Positions 1 to 22,600 of a stretch of DNA of 64,000 nucleotides are shown in pieces. Source of the stretch: Pipra filicauda. Lineage: Eukaryota; Chordata; Aves; Passeriformes; Pipridae. The stretch lies in NCBI RefSeq assembly GCF_003945595.2, contig NW_024104359.1, forward strand, positions 124,001-188,000. The letters run 5' to 3'. The notes beneath the pieces are model-generated. The model saw only the letters and a list, made by a program, of their open reading frames with translations, had not been told where the DNA came from and searched no databases. Every line of letters begins with the position of its first letter. Position 1 is the first letter of the stretch. The translations under genes were made by a program, and so were the position numbers.

Positions 1-769
1 AGGCTATTTTTAAAAAGGAGCTGGAAGATGAGGCTCAGAATTCCGTCCTTGGTCCTAAGGATTTTTAGTCAGTTTGGGGAAACAGTGACAGGACAGCTCC
101 TGAGAGTGGGATTGCTATTTTGTGTAATTTTTGGCTGCTTTTTTTTCATCTGTAGGCATTAGATGAAATTACTGATGTGTTAAAGGGTTTAGCATTGCAT
201 GTAAATGCAATTTTCCTTGCTGTACAAACTGCATAGAAGAAGGAGGTAAGTGGGTGTTGCTTTGCAAAGCCCAGAAAAGCAGGAACTCCCTTACACAGAT
301 GATGTATGAAGCTGAACACGGGTTGTCATGAAGGAAGCAGCAGGTTCACCGCACAATTGCAGGGCCACTGGGTGCTGAGGGATCCAGCTCAAATTGCTGA
401 GCAGTGTGGCTGCAGTGCAGGCACAGCAGTGGTAACACAGCTTGTGTTTCCCAAATAGCTGCAGCTCAGAGCTGTGCATGAATTTCATGTCCTTGAACTG
501 GTGGTGCAGTTCCAAACATCCGAAGTCACTGGCACAAGGCAGTGTGGAGAGATGCAATGGGAGATTCTTTTCTCACTCTGCAATAGGAGCTTTGTAGTGA
601 TTTGATCTATAGTGATCTTACTGCTCAGGTCAACATTGATCAAAATCAGAGCCTGGTTTACTGACAGATTTAATTCATTTCCTGAAGTCTTTCCATGGCA
701 GTCTCAGGCAGGTTTTACACCTTTTTTAAGTACCAGAGGTAACCAGGGCCCTATTTCTCTGTTGCTCAG

Positions 770-10086
<9,317 letters not shown>

Positions 10087-10518
10087 TGGAGGCGGAAGGT
10101 TTCTGGGAGGCCTTTCACGAGCAGCACATGGACCAAGTATTATGTGTCTCTCACTTAGGAGACTACACACTTTTTAATAATCTCTTGAAATAGTTTCACA
10201 GTTATAAAAAACTGTTATTTAACCCTCTGCATCATAGATCATTCTATTTAATAACCTATTCTTTGAGATTCTCTGGGCCATGCTTACGCCGCTATGGACA
10301 CTTAATCTTCATGGTGTGGTGAGTAGTGCCCAAAGAGCAGTGCTGGACTCAGATGGACACACTGCAGGTTTGCCAGGGAAGTGGAGGGGATGTGTGTTAA
10401 TGCAGGTGGGTGGGCAGCATGAATGTGGCCTCAGAAAATGCCTCTAATGTGAAAATACTTGAAACCTCTGTGTTTTAAATTTTAGTTTCTTCTCCCCCAA
10501 AACTTTTGCCTCTTCGTG

Positions 10519-10524
10519 AATAAA
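10519..10524 (+). terminator. Candidate LRRC31 polyadenylation signal
   Basis: An AATAAA hexamer lies 433 nt after the LRRC31 stop codon and is the first canonical signal downstream of it. The intervening 10087-10518 would be 3' untranslated sequence. No transcript evidence is available here. Confidence 0.5.
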
Positions 10525-13500
10525 TTAAATCTACATAATTGGGAGATTTGGAAACCATCCCAACAACTAAACATTATATATTAGTCCAGTAAGGAGAATA
10601 CAGGAGGAGCTGTTTTGCCTCTGCTCTGGTCCTCGATGTCATCTTATAGTGTAGATGAGTCCTGTGTACAGAATCAACATAAAATCAAGGTAAGAAACAG
10701 TTGTTCAGTGTCTTTGCAGGTCTCAGGGGCAAGGGAAATGCTGTGGTACACTAAATCAGAGATATGTCCTGCCACCTTAGCAGGATTTTGGACACAGATC
10801 AATCCATAATCATTCTGGCTAAGACTATGTAAAAATTTCAGGATACTTGAGGGATGTTCCTTCTCATCTTGAGCTGTTTCAGGCTTACCCAGACTAAGCT
10901 TTTGGAACAGACCATTTTATGACATGCAGCACAAAACCAAAATTCCATGTCTAAGAGACTGATCTAGAGCATATGAAAGCCAGTGGGAGCCCCTGCAGTG
11001 TCTTCGTGCTTCCTGCATTCAGGATTCATCCATCAACCTTCACACCACCTTGTGACATAATGTTCTTATCCTTACCCTAGAGATGAAGGAAATAAGCAAA
11101 GTCTATTATTCCAAGCCATAGGGCAGCTCCCAGGGAGAACCCAACACCCTACTCAATGCCCAAGACTTGTTAGAAAAAGCACTAACTTGGGATGTGTAAC
11201 CAGCTCCTTTTTAATGTGATAATTACTTTTTTTTTTTTACATTTTATTGCATTTTCTTACACAGAGCCAAATTCTGGCAGTCATTCGTGTCATGGAGCAT
11301 GTTAACCCACACGTGAGCTCCAAGACTGCAGTGGGATTATTCATCGGTAAGGTATTTTAGGAAGTAAAGATATTAGATCTGCCCACTGAGTGAGGAGTCT
11401 TAGAGAAATCCTGAGGCAGCTTGAGGGATAAAGTTCTGCTCAATTAGCTCTGAGTATCTCTACATGCTGCAGCAACCTCCTGGAGGAGAGGCACAACAGG
11501 ATCAGTCAGTAGCACTTTCCTAACTTGCTAAGGCCTCTCTCACCAGATTCTGTCCTGCAGATGCTGATCAGTATTCACCTTTCAGTCCACGTGATCCTTC
11601 CAACATCAGCTTCTGGCTGGTCAGGGCTATCACCAGCAGCTGACAATGCTGTGCTGATGCCTATTGATCATTTAATCCATGACTTCATGTGAAAGTCTCC
11701 CTGGATCCAGTTCCACTTGAAAAGTGCACTTGGCTTCCCCAGCTCTGAGAAATGTGAGTTGAACTGGAGTGTCTTGGTCAGAGGCAGCAGGGAATTGCTG
11801 CAGTGTGGGATCAGTTACTTCCTACACAGACCCTCAGCCTCTGAAATGAACCAAAGAGCCCCTGTTTCTCACAGGACTGATGAGAGATTTTCAAGCAGTG
11901 GCTTAAGACAGGACATATGGAAGTACCATCATCTCTGTTTAACAGCAGCACACCAACCATTTCTCTTAATTACTTGCCTTCCTGTGACTTTCCTCCCCAA
12001 ATATGCCTTTGGTTCAACTGGGAAATTGATCCTTTATCTGTTCTGTGAGGATGTCTCTTAATCATTCCTTTCCCACTTAAACCTCTCTCTCCAATTAATC
12101 TTTAACATCCAGATTCTGTTGAAATCTTCCTGGACTTCAGTGTTGGGGTTTCTTACTCTGCCATAGCTGGGTTCTCAGCTCCAGAGCACATTATGGACCC
12201 ACTGCAGCAAACTCTCCCCTTGCTGTTCCTGATCCCCTGCTCAGTCCTTTGCCCTCTCATGATTCTGTCATACCTATTGTGCCACTAAAAAGCTTTTATT
12301 CCTTTTATCACCTCTATTAAATGTCCTATCTATCTGCCAGTCTTCCCAAAATTCCCTCTTCCAGTGATTTTCTCTAAATTATCCATCTCTCTGTTCCTCT
12401 TTGCCTTCACTTAGGGTGAAAAAATTTCACCAGACATCTCCAAACAATCAAAGCAGCCTCAATCAAAGCAGTGAAATGGAAAATCAGAACAGAGCCGTCC
12501 CACTTTCCTGCAGTCCCAGCTCTCTCCTGCCAACAAGCATATTAATGAGATTTCAGTATCAATCAAGAGCCAAACAGAAATTAGTTCCATACCCTGGATG
12601 CAGATTCAGAGAGATGCAACTCTAGGAAGAGCTGGTCTCAGTAACCTGCCTTCACCACCTCCTTCAGGATGCACAACCTTCCCTCAGGCAACTCAGACAA
12701 GGGGAGGGAGAGCAGTTCTGACCAGCTAGTTAAACCAAATAAAGGGTTCTGCTCCCACCCACTCTGCATTTTGAACCTGCACAGTGGCAGGTCCCACACA
12801 GCTCTGTGCTCTGTATATGCTGCAAATAAAACTCTGGAGGGGGTTAAGGAGTAACTGAGTAACACAGAATAAAAACTAGACAAGGACATCAGATGTCTGG
12901 GACAAACAGCTCTCTGTAAAGTGCTGTGGAAAGATGTGGTTGCAGATAAATTTGGCATGCAAGAATTACAGTGAGGAGTGTTTGTCATGGTTCTTTTGAA
13001 TAACAAAGATGTTATGATGTGCCAGAACCAAAATCAGGGCAGAATATGGTATCCTGCAGACTCACTGCTTTCATATAAATCTGTCACACAGGCATTTCAC
13101 AAACTGTCACCGAGCCATCTTGGGGAAGAGATGCACCACTGAGGATGTGACAGCTTGCAGTCATTCAAAATGCTGTAACTGTAGATTGTCAAAACAGCAG
13201 TGAACAGTTTTGCAAAAGTGTGGAGATACTTTCAAAACAGCTTTTTACACCTCTGTAAGGCAGGATGGTAATGCAGGTTCTGGTAGAAGTGTGTGTGTTC
13301 TGACTGCCTGGAATCGTACTCTGTATTTCCAAACAAGGAACTGATCATTTCTAGAGAAAAACTCATTAAACAACTGCTGGTAGGTGGGGCCACAGATATT
13401 GTTTCACTGTAAACATGTTTGTACCTCACTGACTGGCAAACAGATTTCTAAGAATTGCAAGTGAAATACTTTGAGATTCAGAACAAATAACACTTCATTG

Positions 13501-14470
13501 CACCAGATTCCTACAGGTTAGATTGATTTCCAGATTAGATTAATTTCCACCTAATCATCTGCCTTTATGATTATAGATAATACGCATTCATAATGAGACA
13601 TCTCAAGAACATTTCTGAGATTGCCTGGTTCAGCTGGGGTCAATGTGGACAAAAACACAAAATCAAACCTAAAAAAATTAATTTGTTTCATTGTCACACT
13701 CACTGATTCAGATGCTTTAATAGTGCTTATCTCTGCTCACATTTGTCCATCTTGTGAAAGAAAAGAGTTCTGTGCAGTTTACTGCCCAATTTTCACTTTT
13801 TTAACGGGCTTCTCTTTTTCCTTTCTTTCTTTTCCTTCTTTCTCTCTCTCTCTTTATTAATTTTTTTTTATTAAATTATTAAGCATCAAGAAAGTTTCAA
13901 TCCCTTTCTGGTTCATCAACCCACACCACAAACTTTGGATCTGAAAAAGAGAGAACAGTCTTGTTACCTGGAGGAAAAGGGTAAAAGCAAAAAACCTTGT
14001 GGAATGGTGTCACTGATGTATATTCATGGTACAAAAAGCATTTTATTCTTCAAAATCCCCTTTTATTCTGGATTAGACTACATTATTGGCAGCTAAGATG
14101 AACTGTCAGTCATCTGATTTTTCTCTTATTCTCTGTTTTATGTTTTTCAAGAGGAATTTCTTACCTAGGCGGACACTAGTCCCCCATACCTTTGATTAGA
14201 AAAGTAAATGACAATGTCTACACATCTTTAAATGTCAATTTTTAGTTTGGAAGAATAGTTTGGGAAAAATAGCAGCTCACAAAGAAATTACAGAATTACA
14301 GAAAGAGAGGAATAATTTAGGTTTAAAAGAATCAAAGACTGAGGAATCACCTTTCCTTCCTTATTGCCCTGTATTTTTTTTAATTCCATGTGACCCATTG
14401 ATGATACAGAGCAATGTTCTTTTGGAAAAAAACCCAACAAACCAAACATAAAATCACACAAAGAAAAGTG
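10525..14470. other. Intergenic DNA between LRRC31 and the LRRIQ4 remnant
   Basis: Apart from the MIR-like fragment at 11.03-11.17 kb and a short CT-rich tract near 13.82-13.86 kb, I see no exon, RNA gene or structured repeat. The minus strand was read for the IQ-motif C-terminal exons of LRRIQ4 expected here, and none was recognised. Confidence 0.5.
11030..11165 (+). repeat. Probable MIR-type SINE remnant
   Basis: The order of words resembles the MIR core-SINE consensus. A TCACACCACC start is followed by a pyrimidine-rich TTATCC stretch, then AGAGATGAAGGAAA, CCAAGCCATAGGGCAGCT, and GAGAACCC near the end. It is heavily diverged, and the identification is from memory of the consensus. Confidence 0.45.
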
Positions 14471-14477
14471 TCTTGTT

Positions 14478-16001
14478 CAATGGATCTGCAAGTATCAATG
14501 AGCTGATGGCTGTGGGCAGGTACTGCAGACAATTATTCTCCATATGCAGTTCCTTCAGATTCTGGAAAATACGTGTGCAGAAGGTTTAGTAAGTAAAGGA
14601 TTTTTCCTTAGCTTGGTATATAAACAATGTACAGAGAATATTAGCAAGTGCAGAAGTTTATAAACTGTGAAATTGTTGGGATTATTGCTAAACACAGAGA
14701 GGCAACATGAGTTTTAAACACTGATTTCTGATATTATTCCTATTCTGACAGCCCAGGCCTGGTGCTGCACCATGTACCTAAAGAGATTAAGAGACCCTTC
14801 AGTCCTGCATTTGGAAGCAGCTGAAGTTCATGGAATTTCCATGTTGCAGCAAACCAAGATCTTCCCCCTTCTCTTGCTCCTGCCTGCAATTTATTGATGA
14901 CTTCTGGCAGAGTTCTGAATTTAATTCCTTTATCTTATCCCAGTTATAATCTCTGTAATGACTCCAGGAGAAAGACTTCCTCTGGAAAGATACTGAATTG
15001 GTTTCCAGGCAGGCTAAGGCATTTAAAACTTATCAGTTCCTTCACCTCCAGAGGTATCTAGACACAGTCATTAAAAAGATACATTATGTCAATTAAGCAG
15101 TAATCTTTGGGATTTTGTTTTTAGAGGAAAAAAATCTCCCAAGAAAATGCTGTGGAGCTGCATTACGGTTGATGGATGAACACAGAATATTCTGCTCATT
15201 AATGTCACATTATACCTCACAGTATGGTGGAAATTTTGGCAAAGAAATCCATGTTGTTTCCTCTGCTGGAAAGATTTCTTATGGGGTTAATTTTATTTCT
15301 TAGCAGAAACATTAGTCTGCTTCTTCATTTCCTTTGTGTGCACAGTGCAGGGGAGAGCAATTTAAATGAATGAAATCTGAAAGTGAGTCTTTTGCATAAA
15401 TTACTACTTTGGTGAATGTAACTTTCAAGAAGAAAATTGCACCAGTGAAAAAATCCTTCTTAAAGAAGTGTTGCATTGTATAAAAAGGAAGGTGTATTCT
15501 GAGCCCTACAATGGGGATGTCCATGAATACTGATACACTTATCATAGCACAGCTTTAGGGTGCATAATTGTTCATGATCAAACGAATAGCAAGTGTCAGT
15601 GGAGTTAAAGGCATTAATAATATCACATCCATTTTTAAATTGTCCTCTGTTCAGTTTGCGATATTGATTCTATGCAAATGCAGCTCTGATTTTCTAGTGC
15701 ACACAGAAAAAAAAAAAAAAAGATGCAAAAAGCTGCAGCAGTTCCTCCAGTCAGTGTTTCATCTTTTGATTCAACACAAAGGTCAGTGTTTCCACATTTT
15801 TGCCTTTTCCTCCCTGCCTGAGAGCTGAGATGTCAGTGATAATGAGTAACCCAGGCTCAGGTGTGTGCTGGGTGGAACTGCCTTCTCACTGTAGCAAGGA
15901 AAGGAGGCACTTGGAATGCTATTAAAGCAGTTTTCACTCAGATCTAGTATCCTGACACTGGTTAATCTGGTGAAGGACCCAGGTACAGTGCGTAGTCCCA
16001 C
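14478..16001 (-). pseudogene. LRRIQ4: LRRIQ4 remnant (decayed leucine-rich-repeat exons)
   Basis: Three minus-strand pieces resemble leucine-rich-repeat exons of LRRIQ4, which lies between LRRC31 and LRRC34 in mammals in the opposite orientation to both. Piece one, about 15905-16001, reads VPGSFTRLTSVRILDLSEN and then loses repeat character. Piece two, 15057 down to 14884 (174 nt), begins after a TAG acceptor with IPLEVKELISF and LSLPGNQFSIFPEEVF, and ends in LPEVINKLQ. It has in-frame TAA codons at 14944-14946 and 14935-14937 and a GC instead of a GT at its donor. Piece three begins at 14561 after a TTCCAG acceptor and reads NLKELHMENNCLQYLP before degenerating. Pieces two and three join in phase, as expected of an ancestral intron. 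No IQ-motif exon and no intact start were found. The likeliest reading is a pseudogene in this lineage; an assembly error or a different LRR gene is less likely. Confidence 0.6.
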
Positions 16002-16479
16002 AAAAACATGGGAAAGGGAAGGCCAGCAGCAGATGCGGTGTGAAAAATCCTCCAGGCTGCTCAGACAGTGAGCTCTCTCATTTCAGGGATGTTCCTCAAA
16101 CCTGGGAGAAGCTTTTGGGGGAAGCTGGGCTCCATTTCCCCTACACGGGTCTGCCTCGGGTGGGTGGAGCCCACGCCCTCCTGCTCACATGGGCAGCAGT
16201 GGAGGCACGGGGGGAATTTATTTGCTGGAAGGGGCCAGCACAAGCATCTTTGAAGTAGGGACCGATCCGTGTAGCCACGAGCGGTTCTGCAAAGGCTCCT
16301 CGGAGGAGGGCAGAGCACCAACTCCATGCTCTGGGGGTGAGGTGACGAACCTCCCCTGCCCTTCCCGCAGGTCTGAGCACCACTGGCATAGCCCAGCACC
16401 CACAGGGGCTCGGGGGGCTCCTGCAGGGCCCGGGGCTGCACAGAGCAACCCCCGCCCGCCCCTCCGGCTGCGGGCCGGG

Positions 16480-16616
16480 ACCTCCTTGGAAACGGGCTCC
16501 GTTACCAAACATTGTTCCCCTCGGAGCAGCCTAGTTACCAAATTTACTCAGCGCGGGGCAGCGCTCGCCCTTGGCCGGTCCCCGCAGGTTGATGCGGGGA
16601 GAAGGAGCAGGAGGTC
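16480..16616 (+). promoter_or_regulatory. LRRC34 promoter and 5' UTR, GC-rich
   Basis: The sequence just before the LRRC34 start codon is GC-rich with several CpGs and no TATA box. It contains two direct copies of GTTACCAAA, at 16501-16509 and 16534-16542. These resemble half-sites of the X-box bound by RFX factors (GTTRCC). The transcription start is not resolvable from sequence alone. Confidence 0.5.
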
Positions 16617-19600
16617 ATGGCTCAGGTAAGGCCTGCAGGGCTGGGGGTTCATCTGCTGTACAGGGACCACTCCTCTGTTAGCTCAGCTCCTGTGCCACAG
16701 CAGGTCAGAAACACCCACCAATCCACGCTTTCCCCTCATGCTTTTCCTGCCTGTATCTGTTGCCCCAGTGCTGCATACCGAGAGTTGTAACCCTTTGCAG
16801 ACCGAGCCCATTTTTACTGTTATGCAGATCCCGGCACAAAGCCCGCTGCTGGTGCTGTTGCTAAGCTGCCGTAACGATGCAGTAACGCTTTGTTTTGTTT
16901 TCCGGCAGTACACGTCGGTTCGCCCAGATCTTCACCTGCACTATGTGCAGGCCTGTCAAAAATCGAGCCAGCCTGAAAACCCCTTCGTTGCTCATGTGCT
17001 TCAAGAAGCTGACAAAAATGATGAAATGTAAGGCAATAACAGCGTGTTTCAGGCACTTCTGAAAGCCTTAAACAGGGTAGCAGGATCAGGAATTGAACGA
17101 TGAGAAAGTTCTGCAGTTTCAGGCTTAAACACAAATCAAATTTAGCATTTACTGCTGAAGTTCTGGTTTGACTCATCTTGACATCATCTTGGCAGACGTT
17201 TGTAACTATATATCCTTTCTGGGCAGCTTTACAAGCAGTGAAAGGAAAAAAAAGGTAAAAAAATGTACAGGATGGTGCCTTTCTGTCCCTTAAAAAAGCC
17301 AAACCCAGTGTCCAGTCATCCTAACTCCCTTCCTTTTGTCTTGCTCCTGTTTAAAAAGCCTCAGCTGCATCCAGTTAGCTTCCAGCTGGTCATGCTTCCC
17401 TGAGCTGTCTCTGAATCCTGCCAAGCTATTAACCACCCAAATTCTCTCTCATTATGTGGCTAGGTAGGGCTTTCTCTTGTGGATGCTGCTGGGGTCAAAG
17501 TTAATTTTCCTTTGGGGAAAAAAAACCAGAAAATAAAACGGTTTGTGTTAGGTTTTGATCCTGAGAGCAGGATGGAGTAAATAAAGCAAAGGGAACAATT
17601 AAAAAGAAGATGATGAGGTAACCTCTGGAATGATCTTTATTTCCATCTGCCTTCCCCTCATCTTGCTTATTCCTGCTTCCTGTGCAAGTGTGGTTCTTGC
17701 AGCTGTGCAGTGCCTTCAGAAAGGGCAGTGCTGAGGGACAGCTTGAATCACGTTATCTGTGCTGGTGTTACCAAAGGTGTATAACCATGTGCAAGCTCCT
17801 CAGTGAGGGCAAGCACGGCCACACCTGCTGTCTGGAGAGGCAACTCATTTCTCTGTGTCATTTTCCTTCTCCTCGTGCGCTTACGTTTTTATGTTGCAGT
17901 AGATGTACGAAAGGGATCACATTAAAAATAGCTGGAAATAATCACCCAGTGCCTGTGCAGAGAGTTACAGATGATGATCTTGGAGTTCTTGCCTCTGTCT
18001 TACGCCACGCTGCATTTGTCAAAGGTAGGGTTTTTCCATGAGTGTTTAACCTTGCTGTGCTAATATAAGAAAACATGATCAGTCTTGATTTCAGTCTTAG
18101 TTCATCTTTGTTTCTTTTTGTTTAGAGATCAGTTAAATGTAGGTATGCATCTGTCACATTCCTCATTCTTCATCTTTTTCAGGTTTGGATCTTGCTTATA
18201 ATGTATTGACTGATGCTGGAGCAAAGACCGTGGCAACATTCCTCCAGGTGCCAAAGTGATGGTTATCTTTCAGCAACTTGTAATTTATTTGGCCATGGAA
18301 ATATTTATATGTGGTGTATTGGAGACAAGAATGCACTGGTTTGGCAAAATTCCATTGGTTTTGACTTTCACACCCCAATCCATCCTACTAGAATCTTGGG
18401 TTGTATTCTCTGTGGAGATTTTTAATTTCTGGTAGAAAGCCATTGGATATTTGGCTAGGGTGTCCCAAGGAAAGAATGGTGGAATAAGCTACAAGGCTTT
18501 TAGGCTTACAGTTCAAATCAACAGAGGGGATAATGGTTGTGTCAAGGGCCTTTGTTTTAGCTTCTTTATCACCTGTATTAGCCTTTTTGCAGGCCTAAAC
18601 ATAGGAAACTTTAATGCTGCCTTTTTATCATTGTAAACAACTGGAATACAGATGGAAAATGGTAAGCTGTCGCCCGGTGCCTGTGTTCCTAGAGCTTGAG
18701 GGGTGCCATTAAATTCACAAAATGCACCTGAGCTTGACCATGTGCCTCGTTGGGTCATGCTGAGCACGTGGGATCCTGGGTGGTTCCTGTAGGCCCCATG
18801 AGGACCCCCACATACCTTTCCCTCATTGTCTGACATGCTCTGGCATTCTTTAACTACTTTTCCAGGTCAGGGGCTGCCTGAAATGCAGCAAAGGACAGAG
18901 TTTTGTATGTGTATCCCCTTTCTGAAAAATACAGGTGTGGTCTGGAATAAACTCTCATTGTTTCCTGCTCTGTTTGTTCCTAAGGAGAACTCCTCTCTGC
19001 AGTACCTGAACCTCATGTTTAATGACGTTGGCACAAGTGGGGCAGAGCTGATAGCGGGAGCACTTCATGTGAGTGTTTGTCTGGGAGGTTTAGACAGTGG
19101 CATCTTGTTGGATATTTTTGCTTTTGATGACCAGTACTGGCTGTCCTGCCAACATCAGAGCTGGCTCAAAGGGGCATCTGTCCTTGCTCCATTCAGCATG
19201 TTGCTGTATCACAGGGATACAGCACAAGGTCTGCCTTGTTTTCCCAAGGCAGACCTCAGAAATCAGATTTCACACAGGTGAAAGTTGCACTGTGCTGCCA
19301 TTAACACTTAATTATCTATAAAAACAATTGTCTATAAACCCCACAACTACTGCAGTTCGATTTTTTTCTGTGTGAAAAATGCTATGCTACAGGATATAGA
19401 ATGCCATCTGTTTTTTCCCTTTCTTTTTTTCCCCCAAAAACATTGTATTAAATTTGCCTGTACCTTCATGTCAATATTTGTCTTGATTCAAGATGTCTGA
19501 GACATGTTTTCAAAACTTTGCTTGACAGCAGCAGCACAAAACCAAAGTTGTTATTTTTGATGTGGTTTCCCAAGGAAATGAGGCTTGTGTGTAAGATTTG

Positions 19601-22600
19601 TTGTTTTGTGAAGGAGACTCACGTGAGCTCTTTCTTCCTTCTCCACAGTCTTTGAACCCTTGAACTGATTTCAACTAAATTTGACAAACCTCCAAAACAC
19701 TGAGGCTGTGCAGGAGATTTGTACAACACTGGGCTTGTACAATGCTTAACAGGTTTAAATTAGTTTGATGCACTTTGCATCTCAGATGCCAATTTAGGCA
19801 GAAATATTTGCCTGGATTGTTTTCATGTGAAATTTGTGGACTTGGGAGAAACAAAAGTTTTCAAATACTGGAATTTTGCTTGCACTCTCATGTCTTTGAT
19901 GTCCTCGGGAGGAGCCTGAGGCAACAGGATAAGTTATCACTTACTTATCTACGTTGTCACTTTGACACAATTCTTCTCAAAGTTTGTTTTGTCTCTGTGT
20001 GACAACAAGCAGGATTCACACACAAAAAAGGATAGTGTTGTTTTTCAGGCCATTTTAAAGGAATAGATTTTTTTCTTTTTATTTTTATGTAGAGGAATAG
20101 AAGTCTTGTGCACATGAGAATGACTGGAAACAAAATAGGAAACCAAGGTGGGATGTTCTTTGCTTCAATGCTGCAAAGTAACTCAACCTTGCAGAAATTG
20201 GATCTTGGAGACTGTGATCTGGTGAGTAACCCAGTAAAATTATCAGCAATGACATAAGTCTTTCAAGGGTATTACAAGGGTCCTGTAGAGCTTAATTAGG
20301 GGGGAATGCCATCTGTTGTCATTGATTTTTACATTTTGTGACAGCCAGAGGTGACACAATATATAATACAGCAATGTGTGCTTGGAAAGGCACGTTGCAC
20401 AAAGCACCTGGGAAGTCAGAACTGATGATATTTTAGAGCCATTGTGTCCCTGGGGATATAAGTGCTTGTCTTTCACATCCTCTGAGGTTTGTTTCTGCTG
20501 CTCATTTCTGTTATTCCAATCCTGTGTAATTCATGTTGAAGAATGGACTTTTTGTTCCCTGGAGAATCTCTTCCTTCTGAAGTGTGCAGTGCTATAGCAC
20601 CTGAAAGTCACCCATCCCATAGCTCTGTTGCTCCTCTCAGATCCATAAAGGACATAAGCACAGCAGTGCTAAATTGAGTAGAAAAGCACCAAATTTGATC
20701 TTGGATGACCTGCTTCCTCCTGGAGTCAGGCACTGAGACTTCTAACACAGTGCACAGGGAGACTCAGGAGGGTTGGAATGGCCTGTGGATCACTTTTAAA
20801 AACCTGTAATTTTTTTTCCTGGAAATTCAGAATTTGCTCCTAGACTAGAGGGGGGAATAACCCCTCAGGAATTGTGAAGGTCTTATGAATACATGAACAA
20901 GAAAAGTGTAGCCAGTGTAGGATTTATTCAAAAGCTTAGTATGTGTGTTCTTGGTAGGGAGTTGATTGAGAGTTGGTTTAAAATTAAGTGGCTTTGGGTG
21001 TGGACCAGCCTAATTGGAAAGTAGCATAAGTAAAAATTAGTGAGCAAACCAGAAGGAAATAAAAAAAATCCGAATTGACCCATATTCTAGAGTCTCGTTT
21101 CTCTGTACCACATGATTGATACTAAATTTGAATTTACCTAGTGGATGAATGTTAGGGGAACACACATAAGCTGATCTTGTTTTATAAATCAGGAAAACCA
21201 AAATACAGGATCAATTAAATGCACAAATTAAATGGATCTTTGAAATCTGTTATTCTTGCTTTTTATTTTCTGAGTTGCCAAGTCATTTGTACTATTTAGT
21301 CTCATTCCACTCTACTCTTCCATAGGCAGTTGGCATTGGTATTGTCAGAAAATCTGTTAGGTGTCTCTAAGCAGTTGACTATTGTATTCCAGAGGACAGG
21401 GAGGCAGAAATAATAGTCATGGTAATTTGGCAGCTTGAGCTATACATTAAATAGGTTTCTCCAAAGAGTTTACTTGTTTTCATTTCCAGGGCCTGAAGTG
21501 TCTGATAGCAATAGCCACAGCCCTGACTCAGAACAAATCCCTCAGAGCAATAAACCTAAATCGTCCCTTGCTGTACAGCCAAGAGGTATGTGAGTGACTG
21601 TGGTGTCAGCTCAGAGAGGAGCATAAGCCAAGTCAGTGCTGATGTATTTATGGACATCTGAACTACACAGCTCTCTGGAATTTCTTGCAAACTGAAGCAA
21701 ATGGTTGCAGAAATATTCTTTCTCTTTCTGTGCAGTCACCACCTGCCCCTGTTTAACTAGAAGGTTGAATTTTAAAAAAATCTCTTTCTTGGTACATTTG
21801 TTAAATAATGGGCTGATGGAGAGGGCTTGGTATTGGAGAACAAAGTATTCCTTCTGCTGTTCCAGCACGGAGTTTCCTGCTTTGCTCAGCAAACTGAGGG
21901 AGAAATGCTGTTTAGCAGGAAATGAGGGGAAGCACAAAGGGCTGCTGTTTACCTGAGTCTAAAGAAGAAAGACACGCTGCAGCAACCCCTCACCTTCCCT
22001 GGGCTGGGGGCTTTGGCTGTTTCACTCTGTGGCTGGTGCTGCTCAGCTGGTGGCTGTAGAGTGAGGGCTGTGGTGGATTCACCTGCCTGGCAGAAGTTCC
22101 CAGGTGTCAGTGATAGGAACAGTGTTCTCCTGATTGCACGAAGGCCAGATCGTCCTCAGTTCCCTAGGGTGAATTTAACAGTTTAAACAGATTTTAGTTG
22201 TTTCTTTTCTACTAAGACAGCTTTAGAAGTCAATTTAAACTACTGCTATTGAAAACAGAGGCCAGTAAGGACCTGGTCTGGATATGTCAGAGACTATTGC
22301 CACTGTTTCCACCTTCGACTCTATTATTTTCTAAGGCCTCTGGGTTGTTCCCTTATTTTTGACTCACAGTACTCACTGTTATTTTGTTAACTAAACATGC
22401 CAACTTGAGAACAAACTTTCTTTGTCTTACAGTGACAGGACATATTTTTTCCCACAGCAGTCCTGTTTCCTTTTCATAAAATCACAGGATCATTAATGTT
22501 GGAGAAAAACAGCAGGATCATTGAGTCCAAACTTTGACCAGTTTTTTCTCTTATGAAAGCGTAGATTAGCATCATGACAAAATACTTTCAATGTTAGCAA

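Noticed and set aside
291..557. Minus-strand 88-codon frame upstream of the first LRRC31 exon
   Set aside because: No recognisable domain, wrong strand for LRRC31, and no splice context; the missing LRRC31 N-terminal exons were not recognised in 1-769 either.
16061..16629. Several frames over 100 codons on both strands
   Set aside because: GC-rich LRRC34 promoter and 5' UTR; only the final ATGGCTCAG joins in phase to the downstream exons. A minus-strand LRNIPEMRELTV was considered as another LRRIQ4 piece but is too weak.
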